IMG/VR virus record: IMGVR_UViG_3300045996_001242
Location: 1 to 64,000 of that record
DNA: 64,000 nt
Reading direction: 5' to 3' (one strand)
Source: a virus
This document shows, piece after piece, positions 23,338 through 33,800 of the stretch. A program made the translations under genes and the position numbers. The notes under the pieces are model-generated. The model was not told the DNA's origin and did not search any database. It saw only the letters and a list, made by a program, of their open reading frames with translations. The stretch's first letter is position 1, and each line of letters begins with the position of its first letter.

Positions 23338-24537
23338 ATGTTGAACTATAACGCTCCGACCCAGTCGGCCGCCGGTACGGCCTCCGACATCGAAGGCTCT
23401 GGCTCCAGCCAGATGCAGACCTTCTTCTGGCTGAAGAAGGCCCTCATCGAGGCCCGCAAAGAGCAGTATTTCATGCCGCTCGCCAATGCGGTCAATATGC
23501 CCAAGCACTTCGGCAAGACCATCAAGGTCTACGAGTACGTGCCCCTGCTCGACGACCGCAACATCAACGACATGGGCCTCGACGCGGCCGGTGCCACGAT
23601 CGCGGACGGCAACCTCTACGGTTCGTCCAAGGACATCGGCACGATCACGTCCAAGCTCCCGACCCTGACCGAGAGCGGCGGCCGTGTGAACCGCGTTGGC
23701 TTCACCCGTCTGACCCGTGAAGGCACGATCAGCAAGTTCGGCTTCTTCACCGAGTTCACCCAGGAGAGCCTGGACTTCGACTCGGACGCCGAGCTGATGG
23801 ACCACCTGAGCCGCGAGCTCATGAACGGTGCCGTGCAGATCACCGAGGCTGTCCTCCAGAAGGACCTGCTCTCGAACGCCGGCGTGATCCTGTACGCAGG
23901 TGACGCGACGTCGAATGGCACCATCACTGGTGAAGGCGCCACGCCCTCCGTCGTCAACTACGACGACTTCGTGCGTCTCGACCAGCTGCTCACGGACAAC
24001 CGTACTCCGAAGCAGACCAAGGTCATCACTGGTTCGCGCCTGGTCGACACCAAGACGCTGCCGGCGGCCCGCATCATGTTCATCGGTTCGGAGCTCGCTC
24101 CGCTGGTGAAGAAGCTGGTCGACTCGTTCAGCAACCCGGCGTTCATCCCCGTGCAGCAGTACGGCGATGCCGGCACGATCCTCAACGGCGAGATCGGCAC
24201 CGTCGATGCGTTCCGCATCATCCAGGTTCCGGAGATGCTGAACTGGGCTGGTGTTGGTGCCGCGGTTACGGACAACGACGGCTACCGCGAGACGGGCGAC
24301 AACTACGACGTCTACCCGATGCTCGTGGTCGGCGACGACTCGTTCTCGACGATCGGCTTCCAGACCGATGGCAAGACGGTGAAGTTCTCGGTCATGACCA
24401 AGATGCCGGGCAAGGAAACCGCGGATCGCAACGATCCCTACGGCGAGACCGGCTTCAGCTCGATCAAGTGGTACTACGGTGTCCTGATCAAGCGGCCCGA
24501 GCGTATCGGCCTCATCAAGACCGTCGCCCCGATCTAA
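23338..24537 (+). CDS. Major capsid protein (N4 gp56-like)
   Basis: A 399-residue protein, the same size as N4's. It begins [50 protein letters not shown], has the phage-capsid pattern [41 protein letters not shown], and later [15 protein letters not shown]. It ends with [15 protein letters not shown]97-fold is expected. Preceded by the scaffold and followed by a strong terminator at 24569, which probably limits readthrough so that the capsid is the most abundant product. Confidence 0.9.
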   Translation: MLNYNAPTQSAAGTASDIEGSGSSQMQTFFWLKKALIEARKEQYFMPLANAVNMPKHFGKTIKVYEYVPLLDDRNINDMGLDAAGATIADGNLYGSSKDIGTITSKLPTLTESGGRVNRVGFTRLTREGTISKFGFFTEFTQESLDFDSDAELMDHLSRELMNGAVQITEAVLQKDLLSNAGVILYAGDATSNGTITGEGATPSVVNYDDFVRLDQLLTDNRTPKQTKVITGSRLVDTKTLPAARIMFIGSELAPLVKKLVDSFSNPAFIPVQQYGDAGTILNGEIGTVDAFRIIQVPEMLNWAGVGAAVTDNDGYRETGDNYDVYPMLVVGDDSFSTIGFQTDGKTVKFSVMTKMPGKETADRNDPYGETGFSSIKWYYGVLIKRPERIGLIKTVAPI

Positions 24538-24568
24538 TCGGCGGCCCGGCTGAGTAGCGCAAGTATCT

Positions 24569-24600
24569 GGGAGGAGGAGCTTCACTCCTCCTCCCTTTTT
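24569..24600 (+). terminator. Strong intrinsic terminator after the capsid gene
   Basis: A perfect 11-bp stem GGGAGGAGGAG/CTCCTCCTCCC encloses loop CTTCA and is followed by TTTTT. It is the clearest terminator of the window, placed 32 bases beyond the capsid stop. Confidence 0.92.
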
Positions 24601-24632
24601 CCATCCAAACCCAGAGATCCAAGGAAATTCAA

Positions 24633-25427
24633 GTGACCGACACGACCATTCCCAACGTCTTCGCCAACCTGCCGCTCAAGGGTGAGACTGCAGCCGAGAC
24701 CCCGGCTCCGACCGTCAACGAGCCCGAGGCCGATGAAGACGACGAGACCGAGACTGCCGCCCCCAAGGGCGACGAGCTCTCCCTGCTCAAGCAGCGCGCC
24801 ACGCTAATGGGCATCAAGTTCTCGAACAACATCGGCGTTGATTCGCTGCGCGCGAAGATCAAGGCCAAGCTTGAAGCAGAAGATCCGGCCGAGCAAGAAG
24901 ATGACGGTGACGATGGGGTCGAGGTTGTTCTTACCGAAGATCCGGCAGCGGCCAAGATCCGTGCGCTCGAGGCGCAGATCGCCTCTCTCCAGGCTGGCAC
25001 GGCTTCGGCTCCGGTCTCTGCCGAAGTGAAGCCGGTCTCCAAGCTGGCCGCGAAGAAGAACAAGCGTGCGGCAATGCGCAAGGAGCAGATGCGCCTGGTT
25101 CGCCTTCGCATCACCAACCTCAACCCGGCCAAGAAGGATCTCCCTGGCGAGATCTTCACCTTCGCCAACAGCGTGCTCGGCGCCGTCCGCAAGTTCGTCC
25201 CCTACGGCGAGGCGACCGACAACGGCTACCACGTTCCCTACTGCATCTATCAGCAGCTCAAGGAGCGTGAGTTCCTGCAGATCAAGACCAGCAAGGACAG
25301 CCGCGGTCGCGAGAAGATCGACACCAAGTGGGTCCGTGAGTTCGCTCTCGAGGAGCTCCCGCAGCTCACCGAAGTCGAGCTCGCCCGCCTCGCTGCCCAG
25401 CAGGCAGCCGCCAAGGGCATGGACTAA
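24633..25427 (+). CDS. Structural protein with HeH/LEM-like motif (N4 gp55-like position)
   Basis: GTG start at 24633, 264 residues. Residues 1-50 are acidic and disordered. About residues 50-82 (LSLLKQRATLMGIKFSNNIGVDSLRAKIKAKL) match the HeH/LEM helix-extended-helix motif, a small nucleic-acid or protein-binding fold. The conserved domain at about 155-240 reads MRLVRLRITNLNPAKKDLPGEIFTFAN...PYCIYQQLKEREFLQIK. Position between capsid and tail-tube-like genes is that of N4 gp55. Function unknown; head completion is plausible. Confidence 0.65.
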   Translation: MTDTTIPNVFANLPLKGETAAETPAPTVNEPEADEDDETETAAPKGDELSLLKQRATLMGIKFSNNIGVDSLRAKIKAKLEAEDPAEQEDDGDDGVEVVLTEDPAAAKIRALEAQIASLQAGTASAPVSAEVKPVSKLAAKKNKRAAMRKEQMRLVRLRITNLNPAKKDLPGEIFTFANSVLGAVRKFVPYGEATDNGYHVPYCIYQQLKEREFLQIKTSKDSRGREKIDTKWVREFALEELPQLTEVELARLAAQQAAAKGMD

Positions 25428-25451
25428 GACTACGACTAGGGAGTAGCTGCC

Positions 25452-26057
25452 ATGGCCGTCGTGAAGATCGCATTCACGGACCTGACCACCGGTGTCCCCG
25501 TATCGGGCACCGGCGTCTTCGACAAGCTGATGGTGAGCCTCACGGCTCACCTCAAGGTCGAGTATGAAGCCAACCGGATCTCCGGTGCCGAATACACCAA
25601 GGCGTATATCGGGATCGTCAGTGCCGCTCTTCAGACGGCCAGCAGCTTCCTCGTCGCTGCCGAGCAGACCTATTGGCAGGCTCAGGTGCAGGAAGCGCAG
25701 ATGAACAACCTCATCGCGCAGGGCGAGGGCATCGACTACACCAACACTAATATCCTGCCGCAGCAGCTGGCGCTCCTCGAGGAGCAGACCGAGGTGCAGC
25801 GGGCCCAGACGCTGAACACCCGCACGGATGGTGTGACCACCGTCGTCGGTGTGCTGGGCAAGCAGAAGGATCTCTACAGCCAGCAGATCACCTCCTATCA
25901 GCGGGACGCCGAGACCAAGGCGGTGAAGATCTTTTCCGACGCCTGGATCACCCAGAAGACGATCGACGAAGGTCTTGTGGCGCCGACCCACTTCACGAAC
26001 ACCGAGATCAACGAGGTGCTCGGGGTTCTCCGGACGAACCTCAACCTGGGCAGCTAA
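25452..26057 (+). CDS. Tail-tube-like structural protein (N4 gp54-like position)
   Basis: A 201-residue protein with a characteristic N-terminus (DLTTGVPVSGTGVFDKLMVSLTAHLKVEYEANRISGAEYTKAYIGIVSAALQTASSFLV) seen in many short-tailed phage virion proteins. A Gln-rich helical middle (YWQAQVQEAQMNNLIAQGEGI...LLEEQTEVQRAQT) follows. The family in N4 was assigned to the tail tube. It lies directly upstream of the large hydrophobic virion protein with a 3-base gap. Assignment is by position and style. Confidence 0.65.
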   Translation: MAVVKIAFTDLTTGVPVSGTGVFDKLMVSLTAHLKVEYEANRISGAEYTKAYIGIVSAALQTASSFLVAAEQTYWQAQVQEAQMNNLIAQGEGIDYTNTNILPQQLALLEEQTEVQRAQTLNTRTDGVTTVVGVLGKQKDLYSQQITSYQRDAETKAVKIFSDAWITQKTIDEGLVAPTHFTNTEINEVLGVLRTNLNLGS

Positions 26058-26060
26058 ACC

Positions 26061-28124
26061 ATGGCCGAGGAAGTCGCCGTCGCTTCCGTCGTCTACAACA
26101 TGGCCGGCGACGAAGCCGATCGACCAAGCTACCTCAAGAGCCTGGTCATCCAGCAGCAGTTCGGCCGCTACAAGAGCTCGATCAGCGAGGCAATCACGAG
26201 TGGCCTCCTCAATGGGCCGGCGATGCGCTTGCGCTCCTTCTTTCGTTGGGCTCGAGACAACGGCGACTTCGACCTGATCGGGCTCCCATCAGGGGAGCTC
26301 GAACGATCGACGGAAGCCGACGAACCTCTGCTCATCGCGGCAATCGAGGAGGACAACCCGACCATTGTTGTCGACGACATCACAGAATCCGCAACTGGCG
26401 CTCCGTCTCCGCTCTGGTGGGCCGCGCGATGGATCCTGGAAGAACTGGGGGAAGCCTGGCTCTCAAGTGAGTGGAGCGCCTCGATCGACTCCGCCGGCGA
26501 ATTCATCACGATCATCGTCGAAGGAGAGGTGGCCGATGTCATTGCGGCCGTCGATCCAGTCTATGACTCGACGGCGTGGTATGCCTACGCCATGTACGAG
26601 ATCAACCCGAGCGGGGTTGGGGTCTGGATCTACAAGGAGGGTGGGGGTCACCCCGAGATCGATGCCCTCGTCGGAGCTGGCCTCGACATGGGCAGCTTCT
26701 TCCCACACATACCGGTCCGGCTGAACAACAACTTCCTGTCACCAAGCTTCGGCCCGCTCACGTATGCGGCGGCCTCCGCGGCCTATAAGAAGGCGACGGG
26801 TGGCGCCAAGTTCGACGAGCTCGTCGACATCATCGCCGACAACGAGGATATCGGTGACATCGACCACGCCTATATCGTCTTCGGCGTCTCGCTCAACGTC
26901 CTCGAGAACCAGTGTCGGAAGTACCTCTACCAGTTCTTCGAAACCCTGCGCGGCTCGCAGTCCGGTGGGGCCAGTGCCTATGACGACTGGGTTGCCCGGG
27001 GAAAGACGGACACGCCGCTGAACAGCCTCAAGGTGAGGACCTCTATCACTGGCACGGCGCCCTTCGATTTCCGGATCAGGTGGCGGTTCATCACCGAGAT
27101 CACCGGCAGCGGGCTCGGCAAGGTCGACGCTGAAGTTGGTGACTACTGGGTCCAAAAAGCCGGCACCGTCGACGGCTACCTGAATGCCCGCATTTACTGG
27201 CAAGAGACCGCGAGCTCATATCGCTATCTCTCGCTGCTGGGCATGGAGCACCGCAACTACGTCTACGGCTCCTCGGCTGTGGTCATCACCACTCACCAGG
27301 CGATCGACGACCTGGAGGACTCGGGCTTCATCGTCCCCCTCAACTACGAGCTCTGGCGGGAGATGAGCCTGGTGTCGACGTCGCAGATGGCGACGGCGTG
27401 CATGTTCATCGTCTTCAACTGCTTCGAGGTCCACGTCCAGCAGTGGTACGAGACGTTCCTCTTCAAGATCCTGCTGGTCGTCGTCATCGCCGTTGTCAGC
27501 GTGGTGCTCACCGGTGGCGTCGGCACAGTCGGCCTCCTGGGCAGTGCTCTCTCGCTTGGTTCCGCCCTGGGCTTCACCGGCATCACCGCGGCGATCGTCG
27601 GCTCGGTCGTCAATGCCCTGGCGGCAATGCTCCTGGTCTCGCTGCTGCAGCCGTTCCTCGAGCAGGTTGCAGGTCCCCTGGCTCCCGTCGTCATGGCGGT
27701 CCTGATGTTCGCCATCGGCCAGGCGGCCGGATCCCTGACGCAGACCGGCGTCCTCTCCATCAACTGGGCGGATCTGCTTAGGGTCGACAACCTCCTGGCA
27801 ATGACCAGCGCCGTGGGCCAGGGCGTCACCAATGCCATCAACGCCGACACCCTGGCGCTCCAGCAGCAGGCCCTCGATATTATGCAAAATGCCGAGGCTG
27901 AAGCGCTGAAAATACAGCAAGCATTTTTCGATAAATTCGGCTATGGTGCTGCGGCTATAGATCCTCTCCTCTTCGTCGACGCCCTCAAGGCGCCCGTCGC
28001 AGAGAGCTCCGACACCTTCCTCCACCGGACCCTGATGACCGGAAGCGAGATTGCGGAGATGTCACGAGAGCTCCTCTATGACTTCCCGACGTACAGCCTG
28101 AAGCTGCCCGACGCATTTACCTGA
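26061..28124 (+). CDS. Large virion protein with membrane segments (N4 gp53-like position)
   Basis: A 687-residue protein. The first 440 residues are mixed alpha/beta with many Trp and Tyr. From about 470 to 570 there are several hydrophobic helices (ILLVVVIAVVSVVLTG, LGSALSLGSALGFTGITAAIVGSVVNALAAMLLVSLL, APVVMAVLMFAIGQAAGSL). A C-terminal helical tail follows. Such membrane-inserting segments in a virion protein suggest it is ejected or forms part of a trans-envelope channel. It lies between the tail-tube-like gene and the internal proteins. Confidence 0.65.
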   Translation: MAEEVAVASVVYNMAGDEADRPSYLKSLVIQQQFGRYKSSISEAITSGLLNGPAMRLRSFFRWARDNGDFDLIGLPSGELERSTEADEPLLIAAIEEDNPTIVVDDITESATGAPSPLWWAARWILEELGEAWLSSEWSASIDSAGEFITIIVEGEVADVIAAVDPVYDSTAWYAYAMYEINPSGVGVWIYKEGGGHPEIDALVGAGLDMGSFFPHIPVRLNNNFLSPSFGPLTYAAASAAYKKATGGAKFDELVDIIADNEDIGDIDHAYIVFGVSLNVLENQCRKYLYQFFETLRGSQSGGASAYDDWVARGKTDTPLNSLKVRTSITGTAPFDFRIRWRFITEITGSGLGKVDAEVGDYWVQKAGTVDGYLNARIYWQETASSYRYLSLLGMEHRNYVYGSSAVVITTHQAIDDLEDSGFIVPLNYELWREMSLVSTSQMATACMFIVFNCFEVHVQQWYETFLFKILLVVVIAVVSVVLTGGVGTVGLLGSALSLGSALGFTGITAAIVGSVVNALAAMLLVSLLQPFLEQVAGPLAPVVMAVLMFAIGQAAGSLTQTGVLSINWADLLRVDNLLAMTSAVGQGVTNAINADTLALQQQALDIMQNAEAEALKIQQAFFDKFGYGAAAIDPLLFVDALKAPVAESSDTFLHRTLMTGSEIAEMSRELLYDFPTYSLKLPDAFT

Positions 28125-28134
28125 TGGTGTGACC

Positions 28135-28566
28135 ATGACCCCCAACGACCTGAACTTCGGACTTCCTGCCTGGGGCGCTGGCGCTTCCAACCCGGTGGCT
28201 GCCTGGATGCAGGCTTCCGCGAGCCCGAGCGCAGCTCCTGCGGCTTCGACCCCCAACTGGCTCACGGGCTCCAGCCCGGGCGGCATGGGCGGTCTCGGCT
28301 TCAACCTCGACACCGGCAAGCTGGTCCTTGGTGGGCTTCAGACCATTGGCTCCCTCTGGCAGGCTTTCGAGGCCAACAAGCTGGCCAAGGAGCAGTTCAA
28401 GTTCGGCAAGGACTTCGCTAACGTGAACCTCGCGAATTCCATCCAGTCTTACAACACCCAGGTCGACAACATCGGCCGCTCCCGCGCCGTGACCGAAGGT
28501 CAGTCGCCCGAGCAGGCCGCAGCCTGGCTCGCCACCAACAAGCTTCCCGATCGCAAGATCGGCTAA
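28135..28566 (+). CDS. Internal virion protein (N4 gp52-like position)
   Basis: The start ATG 28135 gives 143 residues (MTPNDLNFGLPAWGAGASNPVAAWMQASASPSAAP...). The first half is Gly/Ala/Pro rich. The second half is helical (LGGLQTIGSLWQAFEANKLAKEQFKFGKDFANVNLANSIQSYNTQVDN). This form (disordered start, short hydrophobic helix, amphipathic end) fits ejection proteins of podoviruses. N4 gp52 occupies the same place next to gp51. Function inferred from context. Confidence 0.6.
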   Translation: MTPNDLNFGLPAWGAGASNPVAAWMQASASPSAAPAASTPNWLTGSSPGGMGGLGFNLDTGKLVLGGLQTIGSLWQAFEANKLAKEQFKFGKDFANVNLANSIQSYNTQVDNIGRSRAVTEGQSPEQAAAWLATNKLPDRKIG

Positions 28567-28580
28567 TCCAGGACACGAGA

Positions 28581-30701
28581 ATGGCCCCGCTCACCTGGCG
28601 CGAAGTCGCCGCCCCCAACTTCGCCGGCGTCTCCGAGTCGCAGCGCCTTGCCGGCACGCTCCTGAACACGGGCTTCGACAGCGCCATCAAGGCGCTCGAG
28701 GGCTTTGGCACCGCCCAAGGCAAGGCAGTGGACAGCGAGTTCATGTCGCGCATTGCCAGCTACGGCAACGACACCAAGAGCCTGTTCCGCGACCTCAATA
28801 ACGGCACGATCTACGACGGCCTGACTCGGGGCGGCATCTCGGCGGATGCCTATAAGTTCGGCCTGGGTCGGGAAGCCGACGTCCTTGCCAACACCCAGAC
28901 GGGTGTCCAGACCGAGGGCATGCGGCTCAACAACCAGAACCAGGGCCTGGTCAACGACCAGCTCGCCTTCAACAACCAGACGCTCCGCGGCTATGAAGCG
29001 GCCCGGCCGGCGGCTGTGGACCTGGTCAACCAGATCCGCACGTTCTCCGCTGACGGCACCCCCGAAGGCCGAGCCAAGGCCCGGGAGCTCACTCTCGCTG
29101 GATCCAAAGTGCTGGCCGACGCCGGCTATACGACTGACGACATTGCCGGCCTCATCAACGGCAACCTCTCGACGACCGAGGCGGGCGTTGGGACCAATAC
29201 GACCCTGCGCAACCAGGGTGATGCGGTCCGCCTGCATGGCGAGGAGGCCGAGGCCCGGAACCTCTATGAGCAGGTGATCCAGGCCGCCGGCGGCGACGTC
29301 GGTGCAGCCGAGCGCCTCATCCGGGAGAACCTGGGGAGCATCAACCCGCAGGTGGCGACGCTTACCCTCTCCATGCTTGGCTCCGATGGCGCCAAGCTCC
29401 TCCAGAGCCCCGACACCAATGCGGCGTCCTACCTGCTGCAGGCGACGGTCGATGCCCAGCAGAGCGGTAACTCCGCCGCCCCGCTTCAGGGCCTTATCGT
29501 CGGCACCGAAAGCGGCCGCGGTGGCTACTCGGCCCTCTATGGCCAGGCGCAGGAACCCGGCGGCGCTTTTGCGGGCGCCGACGTCACCAAGATGACGCTG
29601 GACCAGATGGACCAGTTCGAGCAGAGCGGCTACGGCGACTGGGTCAAAGACCAGGTCGGCCGTACGGCTACGCCGGCGGGGATGTACCAGATCGTGGGCG
29701 ACACCCGCCGCCAGGTTGCCAAGGAAATGGGCCTGTCGGGCGACACCCTGTTCAACCAGGCGACCCAGGATGCGATGTTCCAGCACCTGGTCAATAAGCG
29801 CCTCTCTAGCGCCGACAGCATGGCAGGCAAGATGGCCGGCCTTCGCCAGGAATGGGAGGGTTTCAAGCAGGTTCCCGATCGTGAGCTCCGTGCGGCCATT
29901 GAGGCCTACGAGAGTGGCGATCGCAATGCCCTGACCGGCGCCTCGCCACTCGGGCCTGATCCACGTGAAACCGTCGCGGCTTTCGACGCAGCGTTGAACA
30001 AACGCGGCGCATTGTCCACGAATGAGAACGAGGCCCTTTTCACGGGCGCCCAGGAGCTCGCCAATCAGGCCGCTTCGGTCATGGACGCGATGACGGTCGA
30101 CGGGCTGTTCGGGACCAGTGCCCTGGCCTCGAACCTGCTCGACCCCTCCCTGGCTCGCGAGAGCCAGTCCTCCAGCGTTGCCCGCGTCCGGGCCGCCCTG
30201 GGCGAGGGGATCGACATCGCCGATCCGGAGCTCACGGACAACATCAACCAGATCAAGGACCGGTATGGCCTTTCCTTCGGCCAGGCCGCGGTCATCCTCG
30301 AGAACTCCGTCCATCAGGAGCCGTGGGTCCTCAAGTGGATCCAGGGCAATGCCAACGTCGACTTCGGCAAGGAGATGGATGCTCTCGTCAACCAGGTCTA
30401 CAATAAGGACGGCAAGACCAAGGGCCAGAAGTTTGCCCCGGCCATGGATCTTCTCGAGACCGCCCGGGCCAAGGAGAATGCTGCCTCCACCCTCGAGCAG
30501 ACCCAGGGGCTCGTGCAGGCGGCGCAGCAGCGCTACGTCAACCTTCTCAATTCCGTGCGAACCCGCCGGAACCCGACGCCGCTCCTGCAGCAGGAGCTTG
30601 AGCGGGCGCAGCTCGAATACCAGGCGCTGCTTGGCCAGCTCGAGCAGACGATCAGCCGGATCGACAGCGATCCCACGGTCGGTTTCAACATCCAGGAATA
30701 A
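28581..30701 (+). CDS. Internal virion protein with lysozyme-like domain (N4 gp51-like)
   Basis: A 706-residue, mainly helical protein. Residues about 300-430 look like a lytic transglycosylase/lysozyme domain: LIVGTESGRGGYSALYG with candidate catalytic E310, then MTLDQMDQFEQSGYGDWV, GRTATPAGMYQIVGDTRRQVAKEMGL and LFNQATQDAMFQHLVNKRL. Virion-associated muramidases of this kind open the cell wall during DNA entry. The C-terminal 100 residues form coiled coil (AQQRYVNLLNS...LLQQELERAQLEYQALLGQLEQTI). It is the gene before the vRNAP, which is also ejected. Confidence 0.75.
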   Translation: MAPLTWREVAAPNFAGVSESQRLAGTLLNTGFDSAIKALEGFGTAQGKAVDSEFMSRIASYGNDTKSLFRDLNNGTIYDGLTRGGISADAYKFGLGREADVLANTQTGVQTEGMRLNNQNQGLVNDQLAFNNQTLRGYEAARPAAVDLVNQIRTFSADGTPEGRAKARELTLAGSKVLADAGYTTDDIAGLINGNLSTTEAGVGTNTTLRNQGDAVRLHGEEAEARNLYEQVIQAAGGDVGAAERLIRENLGSINPQVATLTLSMLGSDGAKLLQSPDTNAASYLLQATVDAQQSGNSAAPLQGLIVGTESGRGGYSALYGQAQEPGGAFAGADVTKMTLDQMDQFEQSGYGDWVKDQVGRTATPAGMYQIVGDTRRQVAKEMGLSGDTLFNQATQDAMFQHLVNKRLSSADSMAGKMAGLRQEWEGFKQVPDRELRAAIEAYESGDRNALTGASPLGPDPRETVAAFDAALNKRGALSTNENEALFTGAQELANQAASVMDAMTVDGLFGTSALASNLLDPSLARESQSSSVARVRAALGEGIDIADPELTDNINQIKDRYGLSFGQAAVILENSVHQEPWVLKWIQGNANVDFGKEMDALVNQVYNKDGKTKGQKFAPAMDLLETARAKENAASTLEQTQGLVQAAQQRYVNLLNSVRTRRNPTPLLQQELERAQLEYQALLGQLEQTISRIDSDPTVGFNIQE

Positions 30702-30704
30702 TCA

Positions 30705-30804
30705 GATAATCGCCAGACGATTTTCTTCTGGCGTAAATCACGGATTTAGGTAAAAGTGGGGGCTCAAAAGGTCCCCACATTTTCCTTATAATCCAGAGCG
30801 GGTA
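30705..30804 (+). terminator. Two hairpins between lysozyme and vRNAP genes
   Basis: GATAATC (30705-30711) overlaps the first hairpin, 7-bp CGCCAGA/TCTGGCG (30711-30733). The second, GTGGGG/CCCCAC (30756-30778), is followed by ATTTTCC and looks like an intrinsic terminator. The region may end the upstream transcript and start a separate vRNAP transcript. Confidence 0.65.
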
Positions 30805-33800
30805 ATGGCCGACTTCAACATCCTCGATCCGTCGACGTGGCTCCCTTCGCAGGCCCCGGCGGCGCCAACGCCTGCCAATGCAGTGATCAACGGCGTCGAG
30901 GACCCCGGTCTTCCCCTTCCTGGTTCCGTCGCAGCGCCCGCGCCGGCTCCCGCCGCCCCAGTCCAGCCGCAGATGTCCGAAGCCGATAAGCTCCGGGCCG
31001 ACATGCTGCAGATCAACGCGGCGCTCGGGGATCCGGACGCCATGGCGGCGCTCGCCCTGTCCGAGCAGCGGGGCAACGGCCTCACTGCCAACAACCAGCT
31101 GCTCAACGACTTCGAAGGACTGACCCCGGTCCAGTTCCAGCAGAAGTACGGCGTCGGCACCTATCGGCGCCTGGTGACGTCCCGCATGCGTTCCCGCGAG
31201 GTTGTGGCCGATGCCAATCCCGATAGGGATCTCACCACGACGCTGTCCGACATCGGGATCGATGCCCTCGAGGGCGTGAACCAGACGGCCTATGGGGTCG
31301 CCGCAGCCGCCGTGCAGGCAGGTCTCGGACCTGGTCGTCCCAAGGACTGGCTACTCGAGCAGATCTCCGGGCTCTCCGCGGACCAGACGGCCCGTACCCG
31401 CCGGCTCGAAAGCGAGGAGCTCGCCGAGCACCGCCGTTATGACTCGATCCGTACGGCGCTCGATGATCTCGATGCCAAGGTGGCCAGCGGAGCCGACCAC
31501 GCCGACGACAGCAACTTCATCGACAATCTAGCCAGCTACGGCCGAGACTACCTCCGGGGCGCCGTCGATGCCGGCGGTCGCCTCATCGAAGATCCGACCA
31601 TGGCTGGAGCCCTGGCGGCTGAGGGCGTTGGTTCCCTCGCCGTGGGCGGGCCGCTCGCCAAGACCCTTTCGACGACTGCCCGGGCTGCAGGCCTCGCCGG
31701 CCGCGGCGCCGCCGAGCTGAGTGAAGAGGCGCTCACCAGGGCCATGTTCCCGGGTGGCATTGCCGCCATGGAAGCAGGCGGTGCTGCGATGCAGGCCGAG
31801 CAGGAAGTGCTCGCCATGACCGAGGGCCAGCTCCTCGAGAGCCCCAACTATCGCGAGCTCCTCCAGAACGGGTACACTCCCGAGGAAGCCCGGGCCCGGC
31901 TTGCGACGATCGCTGGCTCCATTGCTTCGGTGCCGGCGGCGCTCACCGGCGCCCTGACCGGTAAGCTCGTCGAGGGGATCGAACTTCGTCCTTTGCGTGC
32001 CGCTGGCCCGGCCGGCCTTGCCGTCAATGCCGGCAAGGAGACCGTCGAGGAAAGCATCCAGTCGACTGTCGGCCAGCTGGCCAGCAACACCGGTGTGGCG
32101 CTCTCCGGCGCCGACCCCGACAAAGATCTCGGCGAAGGACTGGGCCGGGCCACCGTCGAGGGTGCAGTTGCCGGTGCCGGCACGACGCTCCTGACGCAGG
32201 GACCTGGCGTTGCTCTTTCGACAGCAGCCAAGTCGATCGGCGCCACCATCACGTTCCCGGCCAAGGTCATCCGCGGCCTTGGCGAACGCAATCTCGCCGA
32301 GCGGGCTGCTGCGTCGCCGGTCTCCGCAGAGAGCATGGCTCCTGCCGTGCAGACGGCTGCCGAGCAGGCGCCGGCTGTGGCCGAGACGCTGCGCACCGTG
32401 GCCACTGAGCAGGGAGCCAGTGGAGCGGAAGTCGATAGCTACATCGAGAGCGTCCAGCAGGCTTCGCAGATCCAGCAGGCCGATGCTGCAATGATGCCGG
32501 CCATTCTCAAGGCCAAGCTCAAGGAAGCCCGTGATGTGCTGGGCAGGCTGCCCAACCGCTTCGAGGCGCTCCATGTCGCGGCGGTCCTCGCCGGCGACAA
32601 GTCGGCCGACCAGGACGATCGTACCGCAGCGGCGACCTTCATCCTCAAGAACATCGAGGCGAACCGGAAGCTCTTTGGCGAGCTCCCCACCTTCCTCGAG
32701 AACATCCCGTCCGATCGCCCGGAGTTCAAAGCCTTCAGCGATTACGCGGCGACGCTCGTCGCAATCGACCAGGAACCCGCTGTCCGCGATGCGGTGAAGT
32801 GGGCCCAGGAGGAGATGCAGCAGGCCGACCGGGATCTCTCCGCGGTCGATCTCAAGACGCCCGAAGGCCAGACCATCGTCGCCCAGGCTGTGCAGATGGC
32901 AGCGGTTGCACCGCAAGCGGTGAGCCCCAACGTCGCCGACCAGATCCTGCATCAGGCCGAGAAGGGCACGGCAACCCTCACCCCCGAGCAGCGCCGCATT
33001 CTTGCCGGTGCCTCGGCGATGAAGAAGGCCTCCGCTACCGCAGCCCAGGAGCTCGATGAAGATCCGGTCCAGCTGGTGGGCCGCCAGATCGAAACCGAGG
33101 GCGGAACTAAAGCCCATCAGATGGCCCTAGTTCAGCACGTCGCTGGCATCAATGAGGCTGTCGAGGCCGGCGACACGAAGACGGCGCAGGCTCGCATCAA
33201 CTCGCTGGGCATGTTTGCGCGCTCGATGCGCAACAAGGTTCAGGCGTTCAACACCGCGATCCAGAACGGCGATCGCAAGCGTGTGCCGTATCAGTCACTG
33301 GGTCGGGACGGCTGGCTGCCGAAGGACGAGTATTTCAGCGTCTTCTTCAACCCTGGCTCCGAGGCCTCCGAGCGCCTGGCTCGCCGGGTCCATGCCGAGG
33401 CGGCAATGATCGCAACCGTCGCCAACGAGTACGCCCGCCAGTTCCCCGAGCTGGGGATCCAGGAGGTGGCAATCCCGGCGCTCCGTCCGATGCCGGCCAA
33501 GGCCGAGTCGGCGGTTGAGAAAAATGATAAAAGGGGAGGCGCGACGTCGGAGGCGGCTGCTCCGTCCCAGGCTACCACGTCCAGGACAGAGGCCGCTCCC
33601 AAGCAGTCGGAGCCTCCCCTTCAGCCACCTGCGCCGACCAGGGAACCCGAGACGGCCGCTCCGGCTGTGGAGCCAGTCGCCTCAGAGGATTCTACCAATC
33701 AGCGTCAGGATGACGAACAGCCGGCCGAACCCCAGGTGGAGGTCGTTGCTGAGCCTGAGACCCAGCCGGCTGAAACAGTTTCGCAGGTTTCGGAGCCAGT